A stretch of DNA of 64,000 nt from the NCBI GenBank assembly GCA_944548615.1, contig OX155952.1, positions 41,418,185 through 41,482,184 of the forward strand. The letters are read 5' to 3'. Positions 44,601 to 54,653 of the stretch are shown here, one piece after another. A model generated the notes under the pieces. It was not told the origin of the DNA, did no database searches, and saw only the letters and a program-made list of their open reading frames with translations. A program made the translations under genes and the position numbers. Source of the stretch: Micropterix aruncella. Lineage: Eukaryota > Arthropoda > Insecta > Lepidoptera > Micropterigidae. Numbering within the stretch: the stretch's first letter is position 1; each line of letters begins with the position of its first letter.

Positions 44601-46084
44601 CAAACCGACCCAAAATATAGCTCGATTTTTGAGGCCTGTAAAGGATGTAATACCACTGCAGACCCCGGGTGTGTATAAAGTCGAATGCAGCTGCGGTCTA
44701 GCCTACGTTGGACAAACGAAACGGCCCATAGCCACGCGACTGACAGAACACATCAAAGCTGTTAAAAACGTTCAGCGAGATAAATCGGCGATCTGCGAAC
44801 ATATATTGGATAGCGGAAGTAACCACTGGATGCAGTTTCAAAATCCCATTGTTCTATCCAAGGAACAATTCTACTTTCCTCGCATGATCCGGGAAGCCAT
44901 AAGAAGAACTCCGAACTTCAATAGAGATGACGGCTACAAACTCTCTTCTACGTGGAACCCTCTTCTTAAAATGTTCCCGCCGCCGAACGCCGAACGCAAA
45001 GACGTAAAACAGGATACAGTGAGTGTTGTGTGCAAGACGGATTTTAAAAATTCCCGCGCTCCGAGCCCGGCCCCCCACCACCGTTATAACCTACGCAGTG
45101 GCGGCAGCGGTTTGCGGCCTACCCGCAAAACAACGGACTGACAGCTCTTCAGTCTACCCTAGACAACGGCGGCTGCAACGTCACCGAAACGTCGGGTCCT
45201 ACAAATTTCACGCGGTAAATTCGTTTTCTATCCTATTTATAATGTCAAACAACCGCGATAGTCTTCGATTTTATAAAGGCCTTACCATCATTCGCGATGT
45301 AATAAACCTCTCAGTGGCTTGTGCGAATGAAGGTCTGACAGTACTCCCAATACAATTTACGCAGGACGACTTAACAAAACATATTCCACTCCAAAATCTT
45401 TCGCAATAATCGAGAAAGCCGAATGGATTCTGTAAGTCGATTCGACCTCTAAGTAATATGTATAATTTTGCTGAAAGTCTCGGATGCACAGCTCTCCATC
45501 AAGATATAACTCTTTACTTTCTATCTCGGAAGGTGGCCCTAATTGTAGAATTAACAGTTCCATGGGAGTCAAATATCCGCAAAGATTATGAGTACTAACT
45601 AAACAAATACCATTATCTTGCAAATGTCAGTCCCAGATCATTTCTAAATAATCGAATTAGTGCATCAGGAATTAAGACCAAATTTAATTTTCTTTCACAA
45701 GTTGTGGGCGTTCCCTTCCAGATATAAATCCTTCCAGTGGTCTGTGCCTATTTCCGGTTGGCAATAAGCTTGCTGATTATAAAGCATTTTATTATTACTA
45801 TTAGCTTTCAATAGTGAAATAACGGGTGTCAAACGTATAAAACATTTTTTAATTTATTTATTTGTTTGTTACAGGCGATAGAATTGGTGGAAAATGGCCA
45901 ACGCTTGCCTCGCCCTAAGGATTGCCCCGTCGAGATGTACAACATAATGCTGCAGTGCTGGGCCTACAACCCTCAGGAGCGGCCAACTTTTGCCAATCTC
46001 ACCGAAATGTTCTCCTCCGATCCGGAATACGTCAATATAAATGACCTGCTTTCAGACGACGATCCCGACGTAATTCAATGCTGA
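29642..46084 (+). CDS. Shark: Shark non-receptor tyrosine kinase (SH2-ankyrin-SH2-kinase)
   Basis: Thirteen exons join in phase into 825 codons: 29642-29717, 29874-29950, 30963-31171, 31244-31442, 32223-32360, 33802-33907, 33977-34212, 34280-34423, 37153-37573, 39566-39795, 42302-42507, 43416-43641 and 45875-46084. All use GT-AG. Residues ~8-105 form an SH2 domain ([15 protein letters not shown]), ~120-265 ankyrin repeats, ~280-378 a second SH2 ([19 protein letters not shown]). A Pro-rich linker ([12 protein letters not shown]) precedes the kinase at ~540-815, with GEGEFG loop, VAVK lysine, [11 protein letters not shown] and APE. All catalytic motifs are intact. The fly orthologue signals downstream of Draper and in dorsal closure; a similar cytoplasmic role is inferred. 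The start ATG follows an acceptor and precedes the first SH2 directly. It is slightly shorter than I recall for the fly protein, mainly in the linker. Confidence 0.95.
31518..32190 (+). mobile_element. LINE RNase H / C-terminal fragment in Shark intron 4
   Basis: Plus strand reads [20 protein letters not shown], allowing one frameshift, the RNase H C-terminal block seen in I/Jockey/R1-type LINEs. [20 protein letters not shown] and a degenerate Cys-rich tail follow. No reverse transcriptase is present. Confidence 0.7.
32440..33656 (+). mobile_element. LINE C-terminus and 3' tails in Shark intron 5
   Basis: 32444-32782 is an open fragment with [20 protein letters not shown], then [15 protein letters not shown] and a Lys-rich end. 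It is related to the minus-strand fragment at 4258-4452. Farther on, sequence up to 33656 ends in AATAAATAAATAAATAAAT, a LINE-type (AAAT)n tail, perhaps of a second insertion. Confidence 0.6.
35179..35891. mobile_element. hAT-like non-autonomous element, perfect 8-bp duplication
   Basis: Left end CAGAGGTACCCATACTTTCT and right end AGGAATCACTG match the usual hAT CAG(A/T)G termini. GTCTACAT is repeated exactly at 35171-35178 and 35892-35899. The interior has no transposase. It interrupts a LINE just before its LEYGSVVW block. Confidence 0.85.
36499..36736. mobile_element. MITE with ~60-bp inverted repeats, 5-bp TATTA duplication
   Basis: AGGGCTCTCTAGACGATCAA at the left is inverted as TTGATCGTCTAGAGAGCCCC at the right. 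The arms pair for about 60 bases (CATGCTTGTCAAGCAT, GCGTCGCGGGCTGGG). TATTA flanks it at 36494-36498 and 36737-36741. The paralogous LINE copy keeps the uninterrupted TATTAACGTGC on its minus strand at 10655-10659. Superfamily not determined. Confidence 0.85.
38006..39221 (+). mobile_element. Mariner transposon, about 1.2 kb
   Basis: Left end CGAGGGTCGATCAATAAG and the inverted right end CTTATTGATCGACCCT give inverted repeats of about 26-28 bp. TA flanks the left (38004-38005), and TA follows the right end (39222-39223) if a small insertion (AGT) in the right repeat is allowed. The length is near the mariner norm. It encodes the broken transposase described separately. Confidence 0.9.
38185..39154 (+). 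pseudogene. Mariner transposase, DD34D, with in-frame stops
   Basis: The start (ATGGAAAAAGAACAATATCG) is followed by an early frame break. The main frame then shows [23 protein letters not shown] (helix-turn-helix), the first Asp in [10 protein letters not shown], a second in HHDNAPAHS and a third in [11 protein letters not shown]. 34 residues lie between the second and third Asp, the mariner DD34D signature. A TGA at 38363-38365 and a TAG at 38723-38725 interrupt the frame, each one base from a sense codon. The catalytic residues survive but no full protein can be made. Confidence 0.9.
40011..41664. mobile_element. piggyBac-like non-autonomous element (tentative)
   Basis: TTAACCCCTCCTCTC at the left and GAGTGAGCGGGTTAA at the right are inverted with mismatches. 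TTAA is present at both ends, the target and terminus style of piggyBac. The interior is AT-rich with repeats of AATCATAAAAAGAA-type sequence and a nested 273-bp element. No transposase is visible. It lies in Shark intron 10. Confidence 0.45.
40315..40587. mobile_element. Nested 273-bp TTAA-flanked MITE
   Basis: TTAACCCTTGGAGTA at the left and the inverted TACTCAAGGGGTTAA at the right form imperfect terminal repeats, with TTAA at both edges. Its inner sequence resembles 40110-40260 and 6400-6600. Confidence 0.55.
42590..42684 (+). repeat. Interspersed repeat that received the R650 insertion
   Basis: CCTAGAAGTGTAATAAT and ATGGCAGCTCCGTTTGTATT match 62320-62390, so this is a separate dispersed repeat in Shark intron 11. 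R650 inserted into its 3' part. Confidence 0.6.
42685..43335 (+). mobile_element. R650 element, full copy with 16-bp duplication
   Basis: Extends from GGAGTTAATAGGCGC to TAGTCGACAACCCTAG, 651 bp. TTGTATTTATTACTTG is repeated exactly at 42669-42684 and 43336-43351, so this is a discrete insertion. The same ends appear in the 4708-5375 copy. There are no terminal inverted repeats and no poly-A tail. Open frames are short and not shared between copies. Long duplication without inverted repeats suggests retroposition; class unknown. It lies in Shark intron 11. Confidence 0.85.
44234..45274 (+). mobile_element. Truncated Penelope-like element with inverted pseudo-LTRs
   Basis: A left inverted copy of the terminal block (44229-44291) and the right copy plus tail (45154-45274) flank a GIY-YIG ORF. 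The flanking 12-mers AAAGTCCTTACC (44222-44233) and AAAGGCCTTACC (45275-45286) form a target duplication with one mismatch. The reverse transcriptase is missing, so the insertion is a 5'-truncated copy in Shark intron 12. Confidence 0.85.
44312..45141 (+). pseudogene. Penelope-like GIY-YIG endonuclease (truncated)
   Basis: An open frame runs from about 44312 to the stop at 45139-45141, with no native start. It begins with a [18 protein letters not shown] block, typical of the linker after the Penelope reverse transcriptase. [19 protein letters not shown] (the GIY-YIG core) follows, then [16 protein letters not shown] and the [15 protein letters not shown] region. The C-terminus is basic. The coding part is intact, but the polymerase half is gone, so it cannot be autonomous. 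Such endonucleases nick target DNA during insertion. Confidence 0.85.
45290..45660. other. Intronic sequence with a short dispersed repeat
   Basis: After the Penelope-like element, 45585-45635 (TTATGAGTACTAACTAAACA) resembles 61990-62030. No exon is supported here. Confidence 0.3.
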
Positions 46085-46388
46085 CATAAATGATGTTATT
46101 TCGTAGCAGTAGAATCTCAATTTATTGAACAACGAAGCTTTAAATGTGTAAATATTTAACAGATTATATTTTTATCGGAGGACTGCAGAGGACTGACAAA
46201 TTTCAAGGGCTGTAATCTTTAGAAATGTAAGAAAAATATGAAATGGAAATGTTATATTAGGCTTGATATGGGGCAGTTTGGATTATATAATATTCAATCT
46301 TCGATTATTTGATAATCTTGATGTTTTAATATCTACAACAGCCAATATACAGCCTACATAAGTGTCATTACATTTGAATTTGTGTCAT

Positions 46389-46394
46389 AATAAA
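46389..46394 (+). terminator. Polyadenylation signal of Shark
   Basis: AATAAA about 305 bases after the Shark stop codon, the first canonical signal downstream on this strand that I noticed. Confidence 0.55.
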
Positions 46395-46559
46395 CGATTT
46401 CTATTTATATGGAAAAGGTACTATATCCGAAGATTTTAGTAAAATTAATTTGTTTATTGACTATATTTTATTACATATCTTTATTAAATATATTTGTGAT
46501 TTTAATTATCGAACTACGTGACTGAGTTTCCAATCTCAGTGCAAACATTTGCTAATTGG

Positions 46560-47330
46560 GTCTATTCACAATACATATTATTTTCCTTCTTCACTCTTCC
46601 TTGCTCCCCCTGCAATACGTCATAATGTCCCGGCTGATTCTGAACGCCTAAAGGTGATAGACAACCCAAGACACCCACTGCATGGGCAAGAACCACACCA
46701 CAATCACCTCAAAATGCGAAAGTCATTCTTATCTGCACAATTGCTGCGAGGCAATCAATCTTCGAACCGCATCAATGGAGGAATTCACTCGGTCAAGCCA
46801 ATCTCGTCTGCTGGGGCTACACAGAGAATCCAATATCCGACTGTGGAACACTGTAAGGTGAAGACCACCTCTTATCCTGCCCGCAGTTGTCAACCTCAAT
46901 CACACACCAGTACCTAAAAGAGGCGAACGACGAGGCCATTCAGGCTGCCTACTTTTGGAGATACAAAGCCTGGCCAGGAGAATGTTAGCGAACGAACGAA
47001 CAGAATAAGCCTTACATGGGTGAATGGACATAGTGGAGTCAGGGGTAATGAGGAGGGAGACAGACTCGCACGACAGGCCTCAGCTAACTCCCCGAATGGA
47101 CCGGGGCCGACGCTAGTTACAGATGGATACATGAAGACTACACTGCGAGACAGAAGCAGAGATTAAGTTCAAAAAAGATGGAGAGGAATAAACCTAAGGC
47201 AAACAAGGTCGGCTAATAAGAAATCCACTCAGATTAACTATATACTGCTTAAGACTTTCCAGTAACAGGTAAATGGGACTGCATAAGGGCTCTGCCGGCT
47301 TAACAAGCGCCTTCACACTACACTGTGTAG
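46560..47330 (+). mobile_element. LINE RNase H / C-terminal fragment
   Basis: 46900-47190 reads NRISLTWVNGHSGVRGNEEG then DRLARQASANSP, the RNase H terminal block of I/R1/Jockey LINEs. A degenerate GLCRLNKRLHT tail follows near 47285. Upstream frames (46560-46900) are broken. It lies between Shark and the LRR gene. Confidence 0.7.
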
Positions 47331-47358
47331 CGAAACAGCGGAACCATTGATTATATAA

Positions 47359-47929
47359 GGTATTAGATTGCTCAATGCCGTACTACGTTTTCGCAACTAG
47401 GATTTTACTGTGAAATGCAACTTGTAGATGGCACACATAGTTCCAAACATTGATAAATATTCTCTTAGTTTAGTAGACCAATAGATGGTGTTCTAAACAC
47501 ACCTATGGTACCATGTATTATATTAGTTTTTTTATGATATATGGTACCATATATCATAATAAAACTTATATAATACAACCAAATTTTTAAATCATAGCCC
47601 GTATTTTGATATTATTTACAAAGATGTCAATTTTTATTAGCTATACATACTGGTAATAATTCATAATTCTCCATATTATTTCTGTGATGTAATCAGCCTA
47701 TATAAAAGTGCAATAGTTGGCACTAATATTTTAATGTTATCATTGGTTAAATAATGGGTTTTTATAATCAATCAGTCCTTTATACAAAACCATTCATGAT
47801 CAATGTTATCATAGATGGCCAAGTACATTTCTATTAGTTTTACCGGACAATGCTATCAGTGCGACCTGCATGTCGCCAGCGCAGAAGGGTTGCCAAAACG
47901 TACTATGATATTGAGCAACCTTATACCCT
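47359..47929. mobile_element. MITE family A, full copy
   Basis: AGGTATTAGATTGCTCAATG at the left, with the inverse AATATTGAGCAA-type end (ATTGAGCAACCTTATACC) at the right. The length is about 570 bp without an ORF. Inner blocks ATTATTTCTGTGATGTAATC and GCAGAAGGGTTGCCAAAACG match the other copies. Confidence 0.75.
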
Positions 47930-48018
47930 TTTTTAATCAATTGCAGAACCAAAATGAATCAATCAGAGAAAGTCGGATCTTTGCAATCATATAATAGAAT
48001 CGTAATAGTCAGCAATTT

Positions 48019-48024
48019 CTTTAT
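48019..48024 (-). terminator. Possible polyadenylation signal of LRR gene
   Basis: AATAAA on the minus strand (TTTATT on the plus), about 130 bases beyond the LRR stop codon. Confidence 0.45.
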
Positions 48025-48156
48025 TCTTTAATTTTTCTTACTCCTAAAATATTAATAAATCAATATTTTACTCCTTAAAATATGTTTTGATAAGTGATTA
48101 TTATATATATTTTTTTACATTATTATAATTTAATATCTTTGTGCTATTAATTATTC

Positions 48157-51100
48157 TTAAACTATTATTCCAGTGCATTGTTGATAGGGTGGAGGAGGAG
48201 TTTCCGATCTCTCAGCGCTCAAATTTACATCAAAGAATCTGTATGAACTGTCTCGAATGCTCGCCGTCGGTAAAATCTCCCACGACGAACTTCGGCAGTA
48301 TAAATTCCCGTTTCGTTCATCCGAAAGCTGTCGTCTTGCAAATGGCGGAGTGTCTGTATTTGCATTGATAATCGTCGTCCACAATAAACTGGTTCTCGTG
48401 TCCGTCTCCTCGACGTTTCTAGCTCTTCGAATCTGCCGTCTCGTTCGGGGCAATTTGCATTTGCAACTGCAGATCTTGCTCAGCCAACAGTACGTGGAGA
48501 ATATCCCGAATAAAACACCCAATTGAAAGCCGACGACAAGAGACAGAAGTGAGGGAAAACGCTCTTCGTACAGATTGAAAAAATTTGAAGTCTCGTTCTT
48601 CGACGTCGGTTCCACCGTCGTGGCGTCGATATCGTCCAGGTTCCAAATTTCGTTCAAATTGACCTCTTCTCGTTCGGGCGTCACCTCGACCGCTGAGATC
48701 ATTTTCTCGAACATTTGCGGTTTGTTTTTATCGATCAATATGCACTGGCTCTGATAAGATATGTCGTTGCTGGTCAGCCATTTCTCCAGTTTTTTAAAGT
48801 CTGAATCGCATTTCCATGGGTTATCCTTCAGGCTTAATTTCTCGAGACGGTGCAGCGGTAAAAAGACGGATACTTGCAAGCCAATCATTAAGTTATTGCT
48901 CAGGTCCAGCACTTCCAAATTTCGAAGTTCGGAGAATGTTAAATCTGGGATGAAGGAGATGCGGCTGTTGCTCAGGTTTAACACCTAAAAAAGTATTATT
49001 ACATTATTACTAGACATCGTCGGTATACTGAAAATGCGACCAAGTGAAATTTTTGGTAAATCGACCTAATGTGACCTTAAGAGTCTATATAGACCCCAAA
49101 AATCATATTAATACCAAAAAAGTCAGGTCTGGCAAACCTTAACATCAATATGAGTTTGATGTTAGGTATATGAGTGGGCTAATAAGAGATGTCATTAAAA
49201 AATATTTTAAGGCATGGAAGCGTCTGGTGCAGCAAGACTATACTGCCTTCAGTCAATTGCAAACAAAGATCAGGAGGGACGCAAAGAAGTGCTACATTCG
49301 AAACACTGAAGAGAATATGTGATGACATTATTGATACTGTTACACTGTAAGAAAATTCGTTTAGAAGACCGGCGTACATATCACCCTGATCGACGATAGA
49401 GACAGACTTGGCTTTTTAAAAAATAAAAGGAAAGGCCTCCGTCAAACCAGATGGTATTCCACCATATTTTTTTTAATTCTCTAAGACTGCTGCATGGACC
49501 ATTGCTATATAACTAGTCTTTAAAAACAACGGTGTACGCGAATAAATGGAAGTAAACCGAATCACACCAATCCATAAAAACGGTTCGGTTCATGGATGTG
49601 CAACTATTGTAAATACTGGCCTGTTGCAATATTGTATGCTACTGCTAAACTTTCCGAGATGATCTAACATCCCAAAATATATATTGTTAATATTTGATTG
49701 GTTTTTTGTAAAACTTTTTAAAGAATTCGTTTATAGGATGATGCTTTGATGACTTATATTTGATTTGACAATGAAAAGGACTGCTGAAGAGGAATACTTA
49801 TTTGAGAAATAGAAAATAAAATAATTCTGTTTTTGGATTTCAGATTTTTCTTCCATTTAAATTACGTGGTCAAATCCTTTTTATTTAAGATAATGTCTGT
49901 TTATTTCAATTTACAGTGGAATCTCTCATAATGAGCATAATTCGTCCAGACTCTTACTCGTTAAGCGAAACATTTTTTCCCAAACTTGTTATTAGAGGTT
50001 CGAATTACTCATTATGAGGAATTACTGCAAATCACTTGTTATGAGAGGTGCTCCTTACGAGAGGTTCCACTGTATTTCGGTAATTATTCTTTTACGACTT
50101 TTATGATTACGATTTTTTTCTTCAAAAGGTAGCTAAATCAATATCATGGTTAAAGATGTCAGTATCATTTAAGGAAAAACAAATGAGGAAACCAGTTTAA
50201 TTAACACTATTCTGAGAGCATTGCAGTTAGACTTTGTCATTTTTACCAGCGTTCCCACAACATAAATGTTAATATTTTACCTTTAAATTTGAGTGTACGA
50301 GAAATGGTTCATTTTTCAGTTGGTGAAATTGATTCTCGGACAGATCTAAAGATGTCAATTTTTTGTTGTACCAAAACAAGTCTGGCGATACACTTTGCAG
50401 TCGATTTGTGCCCAGGTTTAAAATGGTCAATTCTTCCAAGCCGGCGAACCCGTGAATCCCGATCCAGAATATTAAGTTGTTAGATAGGTCCAAATGCACG
50501 ATCGATGTGTATTTCAGATCCTGTAAACGGAGAATAAATGAGTGATTGTAAAACAGTTAGCCTTCTGCAATGTGAGTCCTAACCTACGACTGGTGTAGAG
50601 TCAGACAACTTTAAATAAGGAAGCATTACAATAACCAAGGTAAAAGGTGTGAACATCAACAATATGAGATATGCAGATGATACTTGAGAGTTGTCAACTA
50701 CTAGGGGCGAACCCGCCACCCCAGGAAGCTATGACGATATGGGTCATTCTTTTTCCATGATGGAACGCAACATAGTCCACCATCTAACTACAACAACATG
50801 CCCGTAAGAGTTCAAGGCCTTACCGCGAGGCACTAAGAAGTGAATACAGAGGGCCAACCTCATGCCCTTACTACCAGATTTGAACGGATTTCTCCATCCT
50901 CCAGTCTGGTCCCGGATTCGAGGTCGCTTGCGCGCCCTCTACCTGACGTTAGCGGTAATTTATATTGAATTTATCGCTGATCCGTCAACAGCTACCCGCT
51001 CTTTAGGAAACATACGTCTTCAGACCCCTGTTATTCGCCGGATTGCATAAGCATGGCTGACACAGCCTGGTATGCAAACCACCCAGTTCCACCCGAGGTG

Positions 51101-53951
51101 TTCCCACGAATCTTCACTTCTCATCCCAACCTCCTCTGGCTGCAGGTTTCAGCCGCAGGCAGAGGTCACAGCGGCCCTGAAAGGGTTGTTCCTCTTCGAG
51201 GAGGTTACCGGATGGGAGTTGAACCGTGAGTTCGGCCGACCAAGGTAATACAAAATAGGCCAATACTTGGCCAATCATTAGGAACCATGTAAACGATACT
51301 ATACGAATGGAGTAGAGTTCTGCCAGCAGAGTGGAAGAACTCTACTTTTTTTATAACAATATTACAAGAGTATATGACAAATATGGGTTGATGCTGAACA
51401 CAGCAAAGAAAAGACCAAGTACATGTAGTTAGTAAAGTACCCGTAAACGCAGCTTAGGGAATTCTACTGGAGAAGACTGATAACACTATTTACCTTGGCT
51501 GCAATTTGAACAAACAACTGGGATTTGTGCATGGTGATAAAAATTCACTTTGAAAATTCCAGAAGTGCATTATTTAAGAAATATATTTTGAGGAAGAAAA
51601 AGGTATTTAGATCCTCTAGATAAAACTTCTAAGATGGTAGCCATTTTCAATATTATTTTATGACGTGGGAATCTACAAATACAGACACGGTGTTAAGAAA
51701 GCTTGAAATATTCGAAGCGTGGTTTTATCGAAGGATACTATTTATAAGCTATGATGTCAGGAATGATGATCTCTTAAAGCATTTGAGCAAGAACACAGAA
51801 ACATCAAGGACAATAAAGATCGGCAAACTTGAATACTTCGTCATGTCTATGGCATACCTGCGCATAGTAATGAGCATACTCACAGGTCATTGCAGGCTCA
51901 ACGGGCAATTTCATATTCTAGGCATGATGGATGACAGACACGTATCGAGCCTTTAGTTTCGGGGGGGACATTCATTAAAATAACGCGCGCAATACCCACC
52001 AAACTTGAATTTGCCCATACAATGAAACAAAAATATGACAGATTTCGAGAAATTAAATCCCAACTACCCCCCTCCTCCTCTGAATACATGCCTCGACATA
52101 AGTTGCAGATTCTCCCTGATTAACAATTTTTCTCAACTTTATTTTTTACTCAAAAAAATTCCGGGGGGATGCCTCCTCTGTGTCAAACCCCCCCCCCCCC
52201 CCCCTCCCCTTGGATACGTCCTTGATGGATGAGGCAACCTGCTGGATTGTGGATTGGAGAAGACAGCAGACCATGTCATCTGTGCACGTCCAGCATTACT
52301 CACAAGAAGAGAAGGACTCAAGAAACTATTCTACAGAGTTGGCTGAAATATGCGAGACACGAAAATCGTAGATTCCGTTTATACTATCCCACATGCAAAG
52401 TCCCCATATTGTAGCCAAATGCGGATATCAGGCAGCTAATTTACCAACCTCCAATCTCAACATGTTCAGAACGACGTAATCCACCGATGGATCAGGATGA
52501 ATATTCCAGTTAGCCCAATGGAAAAAATAAGTAATCTGTCCCACTACAAAATTATGTTGGACAGCCATGACCTAGAGCAACGCAGTTTACCAGTTAGGTG
52601 TACAATATTTTTTGTATAGAATTACAATCGTTTTTATATGATCTCAAATAGGACAAACATGTTGCAATCACTAAAGAGCCCACTCTACTCTATCTCATAA
52701 GGAAGCCTTTCCAACATCTGTCAATAGAGGTGTTTATAAATATTCTTGGTGAGACTTATTCTTGAGTATGGTCATCAGCCCTGGTAGATATCTTCGAAAA
52801 GGTGTAGCAAAGGGCAACCAAAATGCCAGAGGACCTTAAAAATAGGAATCACGAAGTTCACTTGGAACTACTTGGACTGACTAGTTACTATAAAACAAAG
52901 AAATCAAGAAGGGGACCTGTGAGATATACAATTATTATAATGTACCTGGACTAAAGAATATTTACAAATTCAACATCAGCACAAATCTTCGAGGTCACAC
53001 TGAAAACTCAACTGTGCAAATTTTAAATCTAATTCTCTGCATCTGCAAAATAGAGTAGTGGACAGGTGTAATAAACTACCATTTGAAGTGATTAGTGCAA
53101 GCTCTGTCGATCATTTAAAAACTGACTCAATTAGTACCTAAATATTTGTCAATATTGTTTATGGCGAGCTTTACAAGATCTTATCTGGATGGATCTTATC
53201 TGTCCAGAATAAATAATAATAATAAAAATACTAATCACAGCAAAAGTAAAACTTAATATGAAAGTAAACATTGGAAAAAATGAGATCACAATAAGAATTC
53301 TTTCACAATATTGAAAGCAATCATACATGTTACATTTAAAATGACGTTGGACAAAAATTGCCAGGGGTTTCCTGGCGACATGATTGTAACATGCATGGCA
53401 ACATGCAATGGTGCATTCAGAACTAAATAAGTGCAATTATGCAACCAGAAAAATAAATTTGAGGAATCTATACATGTTCAATGAAACGTGCAATGTTACA
53501 GCAATAGCACCTTTATGTGGCATTAAAATTTATAAAAAGTTCAAAATAAAAAGTAACAGAATAAGGCACATCTAGGTAATATTAATTTGTCTGAATCGGT
53601 CTGGCTCACCTTTGGGTCATGCTGCCAGATGTGATATATTAAGTTGCCTAGCATCGTGACACACCAATAACCCAACCATAGTTTTAGTATATATCATATT
53701 TACGTAAATCATGGAAGTATAATACATACCCTGAATGCATAATTATCAACTTCCATTATAACGTTCCCTCTCAACGAATAAACTTCAACATCGCTAGGAA
53801 CGCCGACATCGATATCGACAATATTTAAATCGTTGCAACTGGCTCGTCTGAAATCTCCGTGCATGTCACAGTTACACTGCCGCGGACATTTTGGCGGATT
53901 CGAAACCGCCAAAACACTCCCAATTAACACTATTAAAATTAAATATTCCAT
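48157..53951 (-). CDS. Leucine-rich-repeat single-pass membrane protein
   Basis: Three minus-strand exons join in phase 0: 53951-53730, 50520-50281 and 48984-48157, giving 429 codons. Residues 1-16 look like a signal peptide (MEYLILIVLIGSVLAV). A cysteine-rich N-cap follows (Cys 22, 26, 28 and 39). Leucine-rich repeats run to about residue 210 (IVHLDLSNNLI, LTILNLGTNRL, LTSLDLSENQF, LEVLDLSNNLM). A C-cap begins NPWKCD. A membrane segment (LLSLVVGFQLGVLFGIFSTY) precedes a Cys/Arg-rich cytoplasmic tail that ends with PPPPYQQC. The layout suggests a cell-surface receptor or adhesion protein; no named orthologue was recognised. Both introns hold LINE debris. The PPPPY could bind a WW domain (inference). 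Confidence 0.88.
49150..49620 (+). mobile_element. LINE fragment in LRR intron 2
   Basis: The plus strand reads KKYFKAWKRLVQQDYTAFSQ, then LQTKIRRDAKKCYIRNTEE, followed in another frame by DRLGFLKNKRK and a SVHGCAT-like end. This resembles the linker between endonuclease and reverse transcriptase of Jockey-type LINEs. Frames are broken. Confidence 0.5.
50620..50687 (+). mobile_element. LINE reverse transcriptase catalytic fragment
   Basis: Reads VKGVNINNMRYADDT, the catalytic YADD block with its usual upstream context, and is then cut by the adjoining inverted R650 copy. Related sequence resumes near 51350, as described in the 51350-52420 entry. Confidence 0.6.
50688..51180 (-). repeat. R650 repeat, minus orientation, in LRR intron 1
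   Basis: GAGTTGTCAACTACTAGGGG then CGAACCCGCCACCCCAGGAAG is the reverse complement of the R650 3' end. GGATTCGAGGTCGCTTGCGC matches the complement of its centre (GCGCAAGCGACCTCGAA). It is more diverged than the 42685 copy. Confidence 0.65.
51350..52420 (+). mobile_element. LINE C-terminal remnants split by a hAT-like element
   Basis: After 51355 the strand reads NTAKKRPST-like and LGCNLNKQLG-like blocks. FEAWFYRRILFISYDVRND follows at 51714-51770. Next comes GHCRLNGQFHILGMMDD, which continues across the inserted element as DEATC and ADHV.C.RPALL. These are the terminal blocks of LINE ORF2 proteins. Many frames are broken. Two LINE families may be mixed here. Confidence 0.55.
51935..52224. 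mobile_element. hAT-like non-autonomous element, copy 2, perfect 8-bp duplication
   Basis: Starts CAGACACGTATCG and ends GGATACGTCCTTG, so the ends are inverted (CAGACACG versus CAAGGACG). ATGGATGA is repeated exactly at 51927-51934 and 52225-52232. It is inserted within a LINE fragment whose reading joins across it. A C run of 17 lies near 52188-52204. Confidence 0.85.
52735..53230 (+). mobile_element. CR1-type LINE C-terminal fragment
   Basis: Reads LILEYGHQPW, then (other frame) GQPKCQRTLK and a LLGLTSY-like block, followed by LQNRVVDRCNKLPFEVISAS and SVDHLKTD. These match the end of CR1-like ORF2 proteins. The tail near 53210-53230 is AATAATAATAATAA. It lies in LRR intron 1. Confidence 0.7.
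53231..53708. other. Intronic, no feature seen
   Basis: AT-rich sequence between the LINE tail and LRR exon 1; nothing recognisable. Confidence 0.5.
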
Positions 53952-54650
53952 TTTAATGATTTTACAAAAGTGCGTATCGTCAGCGATCGGCCCACTGACT
54001 CATTGTGGTTAAGGTTGCGAGGCGTTGTTGCACTTTCTATGTAAACGTAAAACATTACATGGCATTCGATTCTCCACGAAACTGTTAGGCGTTTATGTAG
54101 TGTGATAACATAGTGATAAGAATTTCGATAGACAAGATAAGAACTTTTGTGACGGCTCTTGAATTTTCTAATTTCCCGCAATTTAGGAAGTGGGTTGCTA
54201 CTCGAAAAATAAAGAATGACACAATTGCGATATTTTTTAAAATATCGAAGCTTTTTAAAAATATCGCTATCTATTATATATAGGGATATAAAGTCCTTAG
54301 CATTCGGGGACCGATTCCATACGAATCGATGTTGGCGACCTACAAAAGTTTTGATACAGTTTAGGCCAGGCGCGCATTGCGATGCTGAGCGTTGCTGTAC
54401 TTTTTTACGCCAAACGGGAAAAACCTCGAATTTCTGTGGTCCATGTACTACGGGGAATGTTCGGTCTTCTTAGTCATTCGTTGTATATGCAAATCTCTGC
54501 TGGCGATCTGCGTGATAATTTCCGCAGAGCAAGCGGTTCTACGATAGTGTGGAAAAAATCATCCGGTTACGCACCGCAGCCAATCTGCAGCAATCCAAAG
54601 AATTTAAATCTGGGCCGATTTTTTTCCGTAGAGCGCGTGCTCTCATGTGA
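53952..54650. promoter_or_regulatory. LRR upstream region; no gene seen
   Basis: Contains the presumed promoter of the minus-strand LRR gene (no clear TATA box). Beyond about 54290 a GC-richer stretch has a 101-codon plus-strand frame that runs into the left end of the Tc1-like element. It has no known motif and is not called a gene. Confidence 0.35.
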
Positions 54651-54653
54651 TTA

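Noticed and set aside
48257..48988. Plus-strand ORFs of 75-89 codons over LRR exon 3
   Set aside because: They are antisense shadows of the well-supported minus-strand LRR exon; none has a domain.
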